DNA of 64,000 bases from Propionibacteriaceae bacterium (lineage in GTDB: Bacteria; Actinomycetota; Actinomycetes; Propionibacteriales; Propionibacteriaceae). The notes under the pieces are model-generated. The model did not search any database. It saw only the letters and a program-made list of their open reading frames with translations, and was not told the DNA's origin. This document shows positions 1-9,465 of the stretch, piece by piece. The stretch's first letter is position 1. Every line of letters starts with the position of its first letter. The DNA is taken from NCBI GenBank assembly GCA_025965155.1, contig JAOPXN010000098.1:44518-108517 (forward strand), in the 5' to 3' direction. Both the position numbers and the translations under genes were made by a program.

Positions 1-467
1 TCCAGCAGCGCGCGCACCTGGTTCCAGGGCGGCTGCGGCAGGAGAAGGTAGTTCCCCTCGGTAATCACCAGCTGCACCGCTGGCGAGATCTCGACGTTGC
101 CGGCGATGGAGTCCTCGATCTCTCGGCGGAACTCTGGGGCGTAGACCGCGCCTGACTCTGTCTTCAGCCGTCGGAGGAGAGCGACATACCCCTCGGCGTC
201 GAAGGTCTCCGGGGCGCCTTTGACCGAGGCCAGACCGTGCTGCTCCAGAACTCGCTGAGCCAGATGAAAGGCGTCCATCCCGACCAGCGTGGCTCGACCG
301 GGGTGTTCCACCTCCAGCGCGGCGAGTAGGTCCGTAGCCAAGGTCGACTTACCCGATCCAGGGGCGCCTGCTATCCCCAGGATCGTGCGGCGACCCGAGA
401 GGAGGAGGGCGAAAGCACGCTCCCGCAGCACGGGAAACCCTGGGCTGGACGACTGCCTCGCGCTCAC
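1..467 (-). CDS. Nucleoside/nucleotide kinase family protein, C-terminus beyond the window
   Basis: Read on the minus strand from a GTG at 465-467; the gene runs off the left edge, so only about 155 N-terminal residues are seen. The reading frame shows a P-loop GAPGSGKST near residue 37, then MDAFHL and later TEGNYLLLP, the pattern of the uridine kinase/pantothenate kinase-like P-loop family that phosphorylates a sugar, nucleoside or vitamin with ATP in the cytoplasm. Substrate cannot be told from the sequence; homologues often sit in sugar operons. It lies 37 bases downstream of the GH15 gene on the same strand, so co-transcription is plausible. No strong ribosome binding site was found before the GTG, so the start is only the best in-frame choice after the upstream stop. 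Confidence 0.8.
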   Translation of the reverse strand, partial: MSARQSSSPGFPVLRERAFALLLSGRRTILGIAGAPGSGKSTLATDLLAALEVEHPGRATLVGMDAFHLAQRVLEQHGLASVKGAPETFDAEGYVALLRRLKTESGAVYAPEFRREIEDSIAGNVEISPAVQLVITEGNYLLLPQPPWNQVRALL

Positions 468-504
468 GAGAGCACAGGCTAGCGCGGCCGGGCCCAGATG
501 CGGC

Positions 505-1866
505 TCAGGAGTCCAGCTGGTCAGCGGCGATGATCACCGCCGCCGCCGCCCACGCCAGCGGTGCCACCGAGGCCGGCGTACCGTCGGACAGGACCTTTTC
601 CGGCAACGACCCCTGCGCGGTGCGGTGGCGGTCCAGCCACCGAAGCCAAGCCACCGCCTCGTGCCGTTCACCAACGAACGCCGCGGTCATCGCGTAGCTG
701 GACGTAGCCGTGTTCCAGCTGACTCCGTCGTCGCGCCAGGAGGCTCCGGGGGACAAGCCGCCGGCCGCCCGCCTCATCGGCCCGGCAGCCGCTCGCCACA
801 CGTCGACTGTCCCGTCCTGAGGTGACGGCTCAGCGAACGGCGGCAGCAGGAAGGCGACCCCGAGGTCGACGCTGCCCGCCTTGCCGCCGAGGCGGCGGGG
901 GTAGCCGTCCGGGCCGAAGGAGACCTCGATGGCTTCGGCTAGTCGGTCCGCGGCCTGGTCCCGGTGCGACGCCTCGGCCGTAGCCCCCACCACCCGATAC
1001 AGGACCGCGGCCGCGCTCAGTCCGGAGCGCAACAGCGCTGCAGTGGCCAGTGTCGGCCGGCGCTCCGGGACCTCCCAGTAGTCAGGAGACGCCGGCGGCA
1101 GTCCGGTGTCGCGGTCGATCGAGTCCACGATCGCTACGGATGAACGATCCAGCAGTTGCCGGTGCCGTTGCACAAAGGCGGCTTGTCCGGCGGCCGGTAG
1201 CTGCTCCATCACCTGTCGCATTGCCCACAGGGACCAGCCAAGGCCGTCCAGCTGTACTCCTCTGTCATCGGGCACGCCGCTCCCATCGGGCAGGTATCTG
1301 GCGTGGAACAGTCCTGACGCGGGCTGGACCCGCTGAAAGAAGCTGACTGTTCGTTCGGCGTCAGCCAGATGCCCGGTGCGAGCCAAGGCGCTGGCCACCA
1401 GCGCCGCGTCGCGGGGCCAGACGTAGTGCCACGGACCCGACCAGCCGGCCACGGCGACCCCGTGCTCGCGACTCAGCATGTGCAGGTCCAGCAGCGCGTC
1501 TCGGACCAGGCTGGACTCCCCCAGCTCCGTTACCGCGGGCACGAAGCCCGCAGCGAGCCAGGCGCGCTGCGCAGCGACCTGCCGGTCGGCGTCGGGCACC
1601 CCGCGGAGTACTCGCGTTCCGGGCACCAACAGCTCCGGATCGTCCGGGACGGCCTGGACCAGGCCATCGCCTCCGACGGCGATCGTCCCGGCATGGAGGT
1701 CCAGCCGCGCGGGCCTCTGGGGAAGCGCAGCGCAGGACGTGGCACCGGCTAAGCTGAGCATGAGGGTGGAGCAGGCCAGTACCCGGCCCCACCGGCGCAC
1801 CCGGTCCCAACCGCGCACCGGCGGGCGAGCTCGGTTTGCCCCGTACGTTGGGCTCCCTGCCGACAT
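505..1866 (-). CDS. Glycoside hydrolase family 15-like lipoprotein (glucoamylase fold)
   Basis: 453 residues. An Arg-rich N-terminus and hydrophobic stretch end in LAGATSC with Cys45, a plausible lipobox, so the protein is probably anchored outside the membrane. The rest has the GH15 (alpha/alpha)6 hallmarks: WPRDAALVASAL near 150, a QLDGLGW segment near 205, Glu265 in DYWE and Glu423 in LPEKV, which sit where GH15 enzymes keep their general acid and base. Known members hydrolyse alpha-glucosidic bonds (glucoamylase, trehalase, dextran glucosidase); the exact substrate is not visible. It is smaller than classical GH15 proteins because the N-terminal beta-sandwich is nearly absent, which may mean altered specificity. 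The kinase-like gene follows 37 bases later. The start is the first ATG giving a usable signal. Confidence 0.8.
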   Translation of the reverse strand: MSAGSPTYGANRARPPVRGWDRVRRWGRVLACSTLMLSLAGATSCAALPQRPARLDLHAGTIAVGGDGLVQAVPDDPELLVPGTRVLRGVPDADRQVAAQRAWLAAGFVPAVTELGESSLVRDALLDLHMLSREHGVAVAGWSGPWHYVWPRDAALVASALARTGHLADAERTVSFFQRVQPASGLFHARYLPDGSGVPDDRGVQLDGLGWSLWAMRQVMEQLPAAGQAAFVQRHRQLLDRSSVAIVDSIDRDTGLPPASPDYWEVPERRPTLATAALLRSGLSAAAVLYRVVGATAEASHRDQAADRLAEAIEVSFGPDGYPRRLGGKAGSVDLGVAFLLPPFAEPSPQDGTVDVWRAAAGPMRRAAGGLSPGASWRDDGVSWNTATSSYAMTAAFVGERHEAVAWLRWLDRHRTAQGSLPEKVLSDGTPASVAPLAWAAAAVIIAADQLDS

Positions 1867-1979
1867 GCAGCGAGCCTAGTAGCCGCCCGTACCGCGCCCT
1901 CCATCGCTGTAGGGTCTGACCGTCCACTCCCCCAAGACCGTCTTCGGCGTAGCCGCCGGACCCCTGTGATCGGACCGCC

Positions 1980-3488
1980 ATGTCAGCCAGCGCACCAAAC
2001 CCCATCCCGGATCACTCCTCCACCTCGGTCCTAGCGGCACTTCGCTCGCCGCGACGGCTTCGAACCGAAGTGCTCGCGGGTCTTGTGGTTGCACTGGCGC
2101 TCATCCCGGAGGCGATCTCCTTCTCGATCATCGCCGGCGTCGACCCCCGCGTCGGGCTGTTCGCGTCGTTCACGATGGCGGTCACCATCGCGGTCGTCGG
2201 TGGTCGGCCGGCGATGATCTCCGCCGCAACCGGTGCCGTGGCGCTCGTGGTGGCACCGTTGACCCGCGCTCACGGCGTCGACTACCTGATCGCCACTGTG
2301 ATCTTGGCCGGACTGCTGCAGATCACCCTGAGCCTGCTCGGGGTAGCCAGGCTGATGCGGTTCATCCCTCGAAGCGTCATGATCGGTTTCGTCAACGCGC
2401 TGGCGATCTTGATCTTCAGCTCCCAGCTGCCGCACCTGCTGGGCGTTCCCTGGCTGGTCTACCCGATGGTGGCTGTCGGAATCGGAGTCATTGTCGGTCT
2501 GCCCAAGATCAGCACCATGGTGCCGAGCCCGCTGGTCGCGATCGGGCTGTTGACGGTGATCACCGTCGCTTTCGCCGTGGCAGTGCCCACGGTAGGCGAC
2601 CAGGGCCAGCTGCCGGACAGCCTGCCATCACTGCTGCTGCCGCAGGTGCCGCTAACCTTGGAGACCCTCCGGATCATCGGCCCGTACGCGGTCGGCGTTG
2701 CCCTGGTCGGACTGCTGGAGTCCCTGATGACGGCGAAGCTGGTGGACGACATCACCGACACTGGTTCGCCGAAGACGCGCGAGGCCTGGGGCCAGGGCGT
2801 GGCCAACGTGGTCACAGGTCTCTTCGGCGGCATGGGCGGGTGCGCCATGATCGGACAGACCATGATCAACGTGAAGGTCTCCGGCGCGCGTACCAGGATC
2901 TCCACGTTCCTGGCAGGCGTGTTCTTGTTGATCTTGGTCGTCGTTCTCGGGGATCTGGTCGGCGTCATCCCGATGGCCGCGCTGGTGGCGGTGATGATCA
3001 TGGTCTCGGTGAGCACCTTCGACTGGCACAGCGTCCGGCCGTCGACGCTGCGACGGATGCCGTACAGCGAGACGTTGGTGATGGTGGTGACGGTGATCGT
3101 CACAGTCGGCACCCACAACCTCGCCTTCGGCGTCATCGCCGGGGTCGTCGTCGCAATGGTGCTGTTCGCCCGGCGGGTGGCCCACTTCACCGAGGTTGTC
3201 CCGCTCGACCGACCGGAGGAGCACACCCAGGTGTACGCGGTCCGCGGTGAGCTGTTCTTCGCCTCAAGCAACGACCTGGTGACGCAGTTCGACTACGTCG
3301 GCGACCCCGACCACGTGGTGATCGATATGTCACAGTCCCACATCTGGGACGCCTCCACGGTGGCAGCGTTGGACGCGGTGGTCCACAAGTACGCGTCCAA
3401 AGGCAAGCACGCCGAGATCGTCGGGCTGAACGCGGCTAGCAGCGAGCGCCACGATCTGCTTAGCGGCCAGCTGGGCGTTGAGCATTGA
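1980..3488 (+). CDS. SulP/SLC26 family inorganic anion transporter with STAS domain
   Basis: 502 residues with about ten to twelve hydrophobic segments from residue 30 to 395 and a soluble C-terminal STAS domain (about 410-500, containing VVIDMSQSHIWDAS). The N-terminal PEAISFSIIAGVDPRVGLFAS and the GGMGGCAMIGQTMINV region are typical of SulP proteins, which move sulfate, bicarbonate or other anions across the cytoplasmic membrane. At about 500 residues it is of the shorter bacterial type. No carbonic anhydrase or sulfur gene lies nearby, so the anion is unknown. It is a single-gene unit divergent from the GH15 gene; the ATG at 1980 starts right at the conserved N-terminus. Confidence 0.9.
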   Translation: MSASAPNPIPDHSSTSVLAALRSPRRLRTEVLAGLVVALALIPEAISFSIIAGVDPRVGLFASFTMAVTIAVVGGRPAMISAATGAVALVVAPLTRAHGVDYLIATVILAGLLQITLSLLGVARLMRFIPRSVMIGFVNALAILIFSSQLPHLLGVPWLVYPMVAVGIGVIVGLPKISTMVPSPLVAIGLLTVITVAFAVAVPTVGDQGQLPDSLPSLLLPQVPLTLETLRIIGPYAVGVALVGLLESLMTAKLVDDITDTGSPKTREAWGQGVANVVTGLFGGMGGCAMIGQTMINVKVSGARTRISTFLAGVFLLILVVVLGDLVGVIPMAALVAVMIMVSVSTFDWHSVRPSTLRRMPYSETLVMVVTVIVTVGTHNLAFGVIAGVVVAMVLFARRVAHFTEVVPLDRPEEHTQVYAVRGELFFASSNDLVTQFDYVGDPDHVVIDMSQSHIWDASTVAALDAVVHKYASKGKHAEIVGLNAASSERHDLLSGQLGVEH

Positions 3489-3580
3489 CCTTCGTTGGGG
3501 AGATGAGCTGCGCCGAGTAGTCAGTTCTGCCGGGACACGCCGACAAGATGGCGGAGGATGCGACCAGTCGCGGAAGTGAG

Positions 3581-4636
3581 CTAGGACAGATGTTGCGCGG
3601 CATCTCGGACCTCACCCACCAATTCCTCCAGCACGTCCTCCAACGTCACGAAGCCGAGGAGCCGGCCGTCGTCGTCAACGACGCGTGCCATGTGTGAGCC
3701 ACGGGCCTGCATCACCTTGAGCGCCTGGCTTAGCAGGCTGTCGCAGCCTAGCGTCGCCATCGGACGGATCCACTTCGCCGCGATCGGCTGACTCTGGTGT
3801 GCCGGATCAGGGTCCAGCACGTCCTTGATGTGGAGGTAGCCAAGGGCCTCGATCCCGCCGTGCCCCTCGGGCCTGATGACCGGGAACCGCGAGTACCCGG
3901 TCTCGGCGCAGAGCCGCTCGACGTCGGCCAGCGTTGAGTCGAGGCTGAGCGACTTCACCGTCTCCAGCGGCAGCAGGACCGACGACACGGTTCGACCGGT
4001 GAAGCTCAACGCTCCGGACAGCAGCTCGTAGGCGTTGTCGTTGATCATTCCTTCCTGGCGCGACTCGTCGACCAGGCCCCGCACCTCCTCGGAGGTGAAC
4101 GTCGAGCTGACCTCGTCCCGGGGTTCCACTCCGAGGGCGCGTACTGCCAGGTTCGCCAGCTTGTTGAGCAGCCAGATCAGCGGCTTCAGAATCGTCACCA
4201 GAAAAACCAGCGGCGGGGCCAGCATCAGCGCGGTGCGTTCCGGGGCGGCCAGGGCAATGTTTTTCGGCACCATCTCGCCGACCACCACGTGCAGAGTCAC
4301 CACGATGAACAAGGCAACAGCGAAGGAGATTGGATGGAGGAGCACCTGCGGTATGCCGACCAGGTGGAACAGCGGGTCGAGCAGATGGGCGACCGCAGGC
4401 TCGCCGATAGCGCCCAGGCCGATCGTGCATGCAGTGATTCCGAGCTGAGCCCCAGCCATCATCATCGACACGTTCTCCAGCGCGCGGAGGGTGGTGCGCG
4501 CCCGGGCTGAGCCGGCGCGGGCTGCCGGCTCGATCTGGGTCCGCCGGGCGGAGATGAGCGCAAACTCGGCCGCGACGAAGAAGAAGTTCAGGGCCAGTAG
4601 CCCTATCGCGATGGCAACGCCGGCGAGATTGCTCAC
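3581..4636 (-). CDS. CNNM/HlyC-CorC family membrane protein (DUF21 plus CBS pair), short form
   Basis: 351 residues: a DUF21 transmembrane domain with about four hydrophobic segments (residues 5-180) followed by a CBS-domain pair (about 205-340, ending in LLGFVTLEDVLEELVGEV). Family members are membrane proteins linked to divalent cation (magnesium/cobalt) efflux or homeostasis. This copy stops directly after the CBS pair and lacks the CorC_HlyC C-terminal domain that its neighbour has. It starts inside the end of the upstream paralogue (4-base overlap), so the two are translationally coupled and probably make a hetero-oligomer. The paired long and short paralogues are a common actinobacterial arrangement. 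Ion specificity is inferred from the family only. Confidence 0.88.
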   Translation of the reverse strand: MSNLAGVAIAIGLLALNFFFVAAEFALISARRTQIEPAARAGSARARTTLRALENVSMMMAGAQLGITACTIGLGAIGEPAVAHLLDPLFHLVGIPQVLLHPISFAVALFIVVTLHVVVGEMVPKNIALAAPERTALMLAPPLVFLVTILKPLIWLLNKLANLAVRALGVEPRDEVSSTFTSEEVRGLVDESRQEGMINDNAYELLSGALSFTGRTVSSVLLPLETVKSLSLDSTLADVERLCAETGYSRFPVIRPEGHGGIEALGYLHIKDVLDPDPAHQSQPIAAKWIRPMATLGCDSLLSQALKVMQARGSHMARVVDDDGRLLGFVTLEDVLEELVGEVRDAAQHLS

Positions 4637-6042
4637 TCTTCGCTCCCCGGGCCGCGACGCTCGGTCCGGTCGGTGACCTCGGGATTGACGAGGTCGTCCT
4701 GCACATCCATTTTGATCCGGTCGAGTCGACGACCCTGCAGTCGCTCGACCGTCAGCGTCACTTTCTGTTCGCCGACGGGGTCGGGTCCGTCGGAGTCGAG
4801 GTCGATCTCCCGCGGCAGGCTCAGCTCCACCAAGTCCCCGACCTCGGGGATGGAGCCGAAGCGCTCCTGAACCAGTCCGGCCAGGGTCTCGTAGTGCTCG
4901 CCTTCCGGCAGCTTGGTGCCGGTCAGCTCAGCCACCTCGTCCGGCCTGAGCAAGCCGGACAACGACCAGCTGCCGTCGCTGTGCTGCCGGAAGTGGGCGC
5001 CGTGCCGGTCGTGCTCGTCGATGATCTCCCCGACGATCTCCTCGACGACGTCCTCCAGCGTCACCACGCCGGCCGTGCCGCCGTACTCGTCGACGACGAT
5101 GGCCAACTGCATGCCCCCGGCCCGCAACAGCGTCAGCAGCGAGTCGACCGGCAGCGTCTCGGGTACCAGCAGCGGCTCCTGCTGGATGCTTCGGACTGGG
5201 ACCGTGCTGCGGTCCGCGGGCGGCACCGCGACCGCATGCTTGATATGCACGGTGCCGACGATCTCGTCGGCACTGGACTCCACCACCGGGAACCGCGAGT
5301 GGCCGGTCTCGCGGGCGGCTTGGATCACCGACACCACCGGGTCCTCGGCGCGGACCGAACGCATCCGCACCCGCGGCGTCATGATGTCTTCGGCCGTCTT
5401 CTGGCTGAGGGCGATGGTCCGCTGGACCAGCGAGGCGGTGTCACGGTCCAGCACCCCTTCGCGGGCCGACCGGCGGACCAGTGAGGCGATCTCCTCGGGG
5501 CTACGGACGGAGCGCAGCTCCTCCTGTGGTTCGATTCCAAGCGTACGGACGATGGCGTTCGCGCAGCCGTTGAACAACCTGATCGGCCAGGCCATTGCCG
5601 CGGTGAACCCGCGCTGGAACAGCTGGGTGGCGGTACTGACACGCACCGGGTCGGCGATGGCCAGGTTCTTGGGGACAAGCTCACCGAACACCATCGTGAG
5701 GACGTTAGCCAGCACGAACGCCACGGTCACGGACACGGTGCTCACGGCCGACTTCGGTACGCCGATTGCGGTCAGTGGCGTCTCGAGCAGTACCGACAGC
5801 GCGGGTTGGGCCAGGAACCCGATGGCCAGGTTGGTCAGGGTAATGCCGAGCTGGGCGCCGGACAACTGTGTCGACAGGGATCTGAGGGCTTTCAGCACCC
5901 CGGCGGCGCGGCGGTCCCCAGCGCCCGCGGCGCGTTCGACCGTCGCCCGGTCGACGGTGACGAAGGCGAACTCGGCCGCGACGAACACGCCGCAGGCCAG
6001 GACAAGGAACAGAGCAACGGCAAGCAGAATCCACTCGGTCAT
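4633..6042 (-). CDS. CNNM/HlyC-CorC family membrane protein, long form
   Basis: 469 residues: DUF21 membrane domain (about 5-190), CBS pair (about 205-340, with VVDEYGGTAGVVTLEDVVEEIVGEI) and a CorC_HlyC transporter-associated domain (about 350-440, GSWSLSGLLRPDEV). The last domain is FAD-binding-like in fold. The family is connected with magnesium/cobalt export and resistance. First gene of the two-gene CNNM operon; a GGAG lies seven bases before the ATG at 6042. Its 149-base leader contains a perfect 12-base inverted repeat (6088-6099 and 6156-6167), which could affect expression. Highly acidic C-terminal tail. Annotating it as a haemolysin, as some databases do, is not supported. Confidence 0.9.
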   Translation of the reverse strand: MTEWILLAVALFLVLACGVFVAAEFAFVTVDRATVERAAGAGDRRAAGVLKALRSLSTQLSGAQLGITLTNLAIGFLAQPALSVLLETPLTAIGVPKSAVSTVSVTVAFVLANVLTMVFGELVPKNLAIADPVRVSTATQLFQRGFTAAMAWPIRLFNGCANAIVRTLGIEPQEELRSVRSPEEIASLVRRSAREGVLDRDTASLVQRTIALSQKTAEDIMTPRVRMRSVRAEDPVVSVIQAARETGHSRFPVVESSADEIVGTVHIKHAVAVPPADRSTVPVRSIQQEPLLVPETLPVDSLLTLLRAGGMQLAIVVDEYGGTAGVVTLEDVVEEIVGEIIDEHDRHGAHFRQHSDGSWSLSGLLRPDEVAELTGTKLPEGEHYETLAGLVQERFGSIPEVGDLVELSLPREIDLDSDGPDPVGEQKVTLTVERLQGRRLDRIKMDVQDDLVNPEVTDRTERRGPGSEE

Positions 6043-6087
6043 CGCTCGTCTCCAGCCGAGTGGGAAGTCTGAAGACGGCGGGTACTA

Positions 6088-6167
6088 CCAGGGGGGTCGT
6101 TGAGCATGATCTGACAAGGCTAGCAACGAGACGGGACCGTCGCGCCGCGCCGTGGCGACCCCCCTGG
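6088..6167. repeat. 12-base perfect inverted repeat in the leader of the CNNM operon
   Basis: CCAGGGGGGTCG at 6088-6099 is exactly complementary to CGACCCCCCTGG at 6156-6167, with 56 bases between them that hold a smaller GACGG/CCGTC stem. The structure lies between the stop of the peroxidase gene and the start of the CNNM gene, both on the minus strand. It could be a transcription terminator for the peroxidase gene or a structured 5' leader of the cation-transport operon. I could not match it to the M-box or yybP-ykoY consensus. Confidence 0.6.
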
Positions 6168-6191
6168 CGCCCTCCAGTGCGCCAACGGGGC

Positions 6192-7913
6192 TCAGTCGAT
6201 AGTTCCGGGCAACGGCTCAATCGCCTCGGGTTCGCCCACTTCGTCGTCGTCCACTGGCACCGGGTCGGGATCGGGCTCAGGATCAGGGTTCTTGATGCGG
6301 GCCCGCGGGTCGATCGCGTCAGCCATCAAGATCAGATCCCCGGTCGTGAACGAACCGCCCGGGTTGAAGGACGGGTTCGCGTTGAAGTATGAGGTGTTGT
6401 CCAGGGCGATCAGACCCAGGATGACCTCGGCGACGATTCGACCTCCGACCGGACCCAGCTTCTGTCCGCCGAGCAGCTCCGCCTCCTTCAAGACGTAGAA
6501 CCACAGCGGCGCCTTGCCCTTCCAGCCGGCCTCGGTCAGGCCAAGCTGGGCGTTGCTGAGGGGTTTGATCCCCATCGCCGTGGCGACATCCTGTCCGGCG
6601 GGCAAGCCGAGCCGCTTACCGCGGAGCAGGTTGCGTTCGGACAGGGCCACAATGGCTCCGGCGGTTGCCGCCACCACGGTGGAGGGCAGCTTGGCCAGCG
6701 GAAGTGAGATCTGGGTGTCGATCTTCCGTGCCATGTTGCGGTCGTCGGGGGTGTCCATCCCCGGGATGTCGAAGAAGTAGTTCCAGTCGATCCACAGGTT
6801 ATGCGGGATGGGACGGTTTCCGCGCAGGTCCTCGTACCCGTCGGGCCCGAAGATCGGCACGGTGTGGCCGTCCTGCACCTCGTACTCAGCCCTGATCATG
6901 CTGTGCCCGAACCGGAAGGCGGCGCCGGAGTACTCGATCGGCATGTACGGCTTGTTGGGGTTCTTCGGCTTGTAGTACTTGCCGGCGAACTGGATCGGGC
7001 CCGATCCGGTGCGGCGCAGCAGGCTGCGGACCACGTCCGCACCGACGATCCGACTCAGATAGTCGTTGACGATCAGCCACTGGAAGTGCCAGCGGCAGAG
7101 CTGCTGGGCGGCCGCGAAGGTCTTGCCCTGGTCGCGGTACTTGTTGTGCAGGCGCAGGAAGACGGTGTGGAGCTGCGCCACGATGAGGTTCTCGTCGTTG
7201 CGGGGATCTCCCAGGAACGCGGCGCCGACGTCGTCGCGGGGCAGGTCAAACAGACCGTCATGTTCGTTGACGAGCAGATAACCGGGTCGAGCCGGGTCGT
7301 AGAGTTCCGGACTTCCCGTTGGCCCCTTGCCGTAGACGCTTCCCAGGTCGAACCGCGGCGTGTCGTAGTTGATCATTCCGTCGACGTCCTGCTTCTGCTG
7401 CGCCAGCGGGGTCTTGTCGAGCGTCATGTCGTGGTCGATGAACTGGCCCAGATAGACGTACCCGGCGGGGATCGCCGCGATGTCGAAGGCAGTGTCACTG
7501 TCCTTGACGTCGCTGAGCGGCTGCTTGCCGTCGTTCATCCTGGCCGCCAGCTTCGTCAGCAGCGCGTCCGGCGTGTTGTAGGCCGGCAGTTGCTTGAACA
7601 TCAGGCCGAAGCGGGCCTCCTTGGCACGACCGCCCCTGACTGCAATGCGCAAGCCGCGGAGCTCTTGACCGTGGCTGCCCTTCAGTGCCCGCCGGGCAGC
7701 CTTCGCCGCCTTCCTCGCCGATCCCGCTGCGGCAGCGGTGCCGCCTCGTCCCCCGACTAGCGGCACCGCTGCCAGACCGGCTAGACCTGCGAGGAACCCT
7801 CGCCGACCAAGTCGCTTTCTTTCGTCCCCAGATGCCACACCTGCCGTAGCCACACTGGCTGTAGCCCCACTGAACGGACAGGTGCGCGCCGAAGCGCCGT
7901 CGCCATGCTGCAT
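6192..7913 (-). CDS. Animal-type haem peroxidase, Tat-exported
   Basis: 573 residues from the ATG at 7913, chosen because AGGAG lies eight bases upstream; a longer frame exists but lacks a site. Residues around 33-60 read RLGRRGFLAGLAGLAAVPL, a Tat signal, so the protein is exported folded. The core matches the peroxidase-cyclooxygenase superfamily: YLGQFIDHDMTLD carries the distal His, RNDENLIVAQLHTVFLRLHN follows, and FRFGHSMI carries the proximal haem His. Bacterial members are oxidases of halides or organic substrates using hydrogen peroxide. C-terminal tail is acidic and Pro/Asp rich. No halogenase, dedicated H2O2 source or integrin-like module is adjacent. The family call is strong; substrate and role are unknown. 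Confidence 0.9.
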   Translation of the reverse strand: MQHGDGASARTCPFSGATASVATAGVASGDERKRLGRRGFLAGLAGLAAVPLVGGRGGTAAAAGSARKAAKAARRALKGSHGQELRGLRIAVRGGRAKEARFGLMFKQLPAYNTPDALLTKLAARMNDGKQPLSDVKDSDTAFDIAAIPAGYVYLGQFIDHDMTLDKTPLAQQKQDVDGMINYDTPRFDLGSVYGKGPTGSPELYDPARPGYLLVNEHDGLFDLPRDDVGAAFLGDPRNDENLIVAQLHTVFLRLHNKYRDQGKTFAAAQQLCRWHFQWLIVNDYLSRIVGADVVRSLLRRTGSGPIQFAGKYYKPKNPNKPYMPIEYSGAAFRFGHSMIRAEYEVQDGHTVPIFGPDGYEDLRGNRPIPHNLWIDWNYFFDIPGMDTPDDRNMARKIDTQISLPLAKLPSTVVAATAGAIVALSERNLLRGKRLGLPAGQDVATAMGIKPLSNAQLGLTEAGWKGKAPLWFYVLKEAELLGGQKLGPVGGRIVAEVILGLIALDNTSYFNANPSFNPGGSFTTGDLILMADAIDPRARIKNPDPEPDPDPVPVDDDEVGEPEAIEPLPGTID

Positions 7914-8037
7914 GATCTGTCTCCTGTCGCCCACGCAGACACGCGAGCTTCGCCCCCCGAATGCCGACTCCAGGTACGTCGGCCGATTACTCACTACAGC
8001 CTTAGCGATCATCCGCCTGGCTTCAACCCCAACCTCC

Positions 8038-8064
8038 GGGGGGTCGGCCCCCCCAATCTGGGGG
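8038..8064. repeat. Competing G6/C7/G5 hairpins downstream of nhaA
   Basis: A run of six G (8038-8043), TCGG, seven C (8048-8054), AATCT and five G (8060-8064). The C run can pair with either G run, giving two mutually exclusive stems. It lies about 70 bases past the nhaA stop on the minus strand and upstream of the peroxidase gene. It may end nhaA transcription; there is no T tract. A switching role is only a possibility. Confidence 0.45.
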
Positions 8065-8130
8065 ATCTGGCAGTCGGCGACTGCTGAAAGTGGTATAGCC
8101 GCTGAGTGCCAGGAGGGACGGACCGGCTGA

Positions 8131-9465
8131 TTACGCCCCGTCGTGCCGGTTCTGCGTCTCGTACACGTCGGGCGTGCCGTTCAAGCCAGTGTCGCGTTCC
8201 TCTTCCTCGCACAGTCGCCGGTAGATACGGTTCCGCGCTCGCAGGATGACTGCGGCGATGACGGCCGCCAGCAGCGATCCGCACAGTACGCCCACCTTCA
8301 CATGGTCGTCCCGCACGCTGCCGGTGCCGTACGCCAGCTCGCCGATCAGCAGCGAGACGGTGAAGCCGATGCCAGCCAGGACCGAGACGCCGCCGACGTC
8401 GACCCAGCGCAGCTCGTCATCCAGGGTGGCTCGGGTGAACCGCGCCACCAGGTACGTCGATGAGAAGATGCCGACTGTCTTGCCCACCACAAGCCCCGCC
8501 ACGATTCCCAGCGCCACCGGGTCGCTGAGCGATCGGGTCAGACCGGTGAGCCCACCCACGGTGACGCCTGCAGCGAAGAAGGCGAAGACGGGAACCGCGA
8601 AACCAGCTGACACCGGGCGGAGCCGGTGTTCGAAGTGCTCAGCCAGTCCCGGTCCGGCATCGGGGCCTCCTGCGGCTGTGCTGCGGATGACGGGAACGGT
8701 GAAAGCCAACAGCACCCCAGCGACCGTGGCATGGACCCCCGAGGCGTGGAACAGCGTCCAGGTGGCACCGGCCAGCGGTAACAGCAGCCACCAGGACCGA
8801 ACCCGACGCTGGACCAGGAATGCGAAGACGGCCAGTGGCACGAGCGCCAGCCCGAGATACTGCAGATGCAGGTCGCGGGTGTAGAAGAGGGCGATGACGG
8901 TAATCGCCAGTAGGTCGTCGACAACGGCGAGGGTCAGCAAGAAGGTCCGGAGCGCAACGGGCAGATGGGTGCTGACCACAGCCAGCACCGCCAATGCGAA
9001 CGCGATATCGGTGGCCGTCGGGATGGCCCAGCCCCGAGCAGCGTTGTCGCCAGCGCGCGCCGCGATCGCTAGGAAGACCAGGGCGGGTACCGCCATCCCG
9101 CAGACCGCCGCAATCACCGGCAAGGCGGCCCGACGTGGGTCGCGCAGGTCTCCGGCGACGAACTCCCGCTTGAGCTCAAGTCCGGCAACAAAGAAGAAGA
9201 TGGCCAACAGCCCGTCGCCCGCCCACTGGCCGAGAGTGAGATCCAGATGGAGTGCTGCGGGCCCAAACCGGAAGTCGCGGAGCGCGCTGTACCCGGCCGA
9301 CCAGGGCGAGTTCGCCCAAGCCAGCGCCAGCACGGTGGCCACCAGCAACAGTGCACCACCGACCGTCTCCCGACGGAGCAGCTCCGAGACGCGGGACACC
9401 TCCGGCCAAGACCCGCGCGGAAACAGGGACCCGCGGGGAAACCGCGGAGGAAGGGTCGGCGTCAT
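8131..9465 (-). CDS. nhaA: Na+/H+ antiporter NhaA
   Basis: 444 residues from the ATG at 9465, preceded by GAGGAGG with a six-base spacing; the frame is open further upstream but that part has no family match. About eleven to twelve membrane segments. Family signatures are clear: [14 protein letters not shown] and [16 protein letters not shown], with the Asp residues that bind Na+ and H+ in the characterised enzyme, and [14 protein letters not shown] near the N-terminus. It exchanges internal sodium for external protons and keeps pH and salt balance. The C-terminus has a charged tail (EEEERD). Monocistronic, followed by the G/C hairpins. Confidence 0.95.
   Translation of the reverse strand: MTPTLPPRFPRGSLFPRGSWPEVSRVSELLRRETVGGALLLVATVLALAWANSPWSAGYSALRDFRFGPAALHLDLTLGQWAGDGLLAIFFFVAGLELKREFVAGDLRDPRRAALPVIAAVCGMAVPALVFLAIAARAGDNAARGWAIPTATDIAFALAVLAVVSTHLPVALRTFLLTLAVVDDLLAITVIALFYTRDLHLQYLGLALVPLAVFAFLVQRRVRSWWLLLPLAGATWTLFHASGVHATVAGVLLAFTVPVIRSTAAGGPDAGPGLAEHFEHRLRPVSAGFAVPVFAFFAAGVTVGGLTGLTRSLSDPVALGIVAGLVVGKTVGIFSSTYLVARFTRATLDDELRWVDVGGVSVLAGIGFTVSLLIGELAYGTGSVRDDHVKVGVLCGSLLAAVIAAVILRARNRIYRRLCEEEERDTGLNGTPDVYETQNRHDGA

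Noticed and set aside
6043..6191. Known magnesium or manganese riboswitch before the CNNM operon
   Set aside because: The leader has a strong stem, but the conserved bases of the M-box and yybP-ykoY classes were not found.
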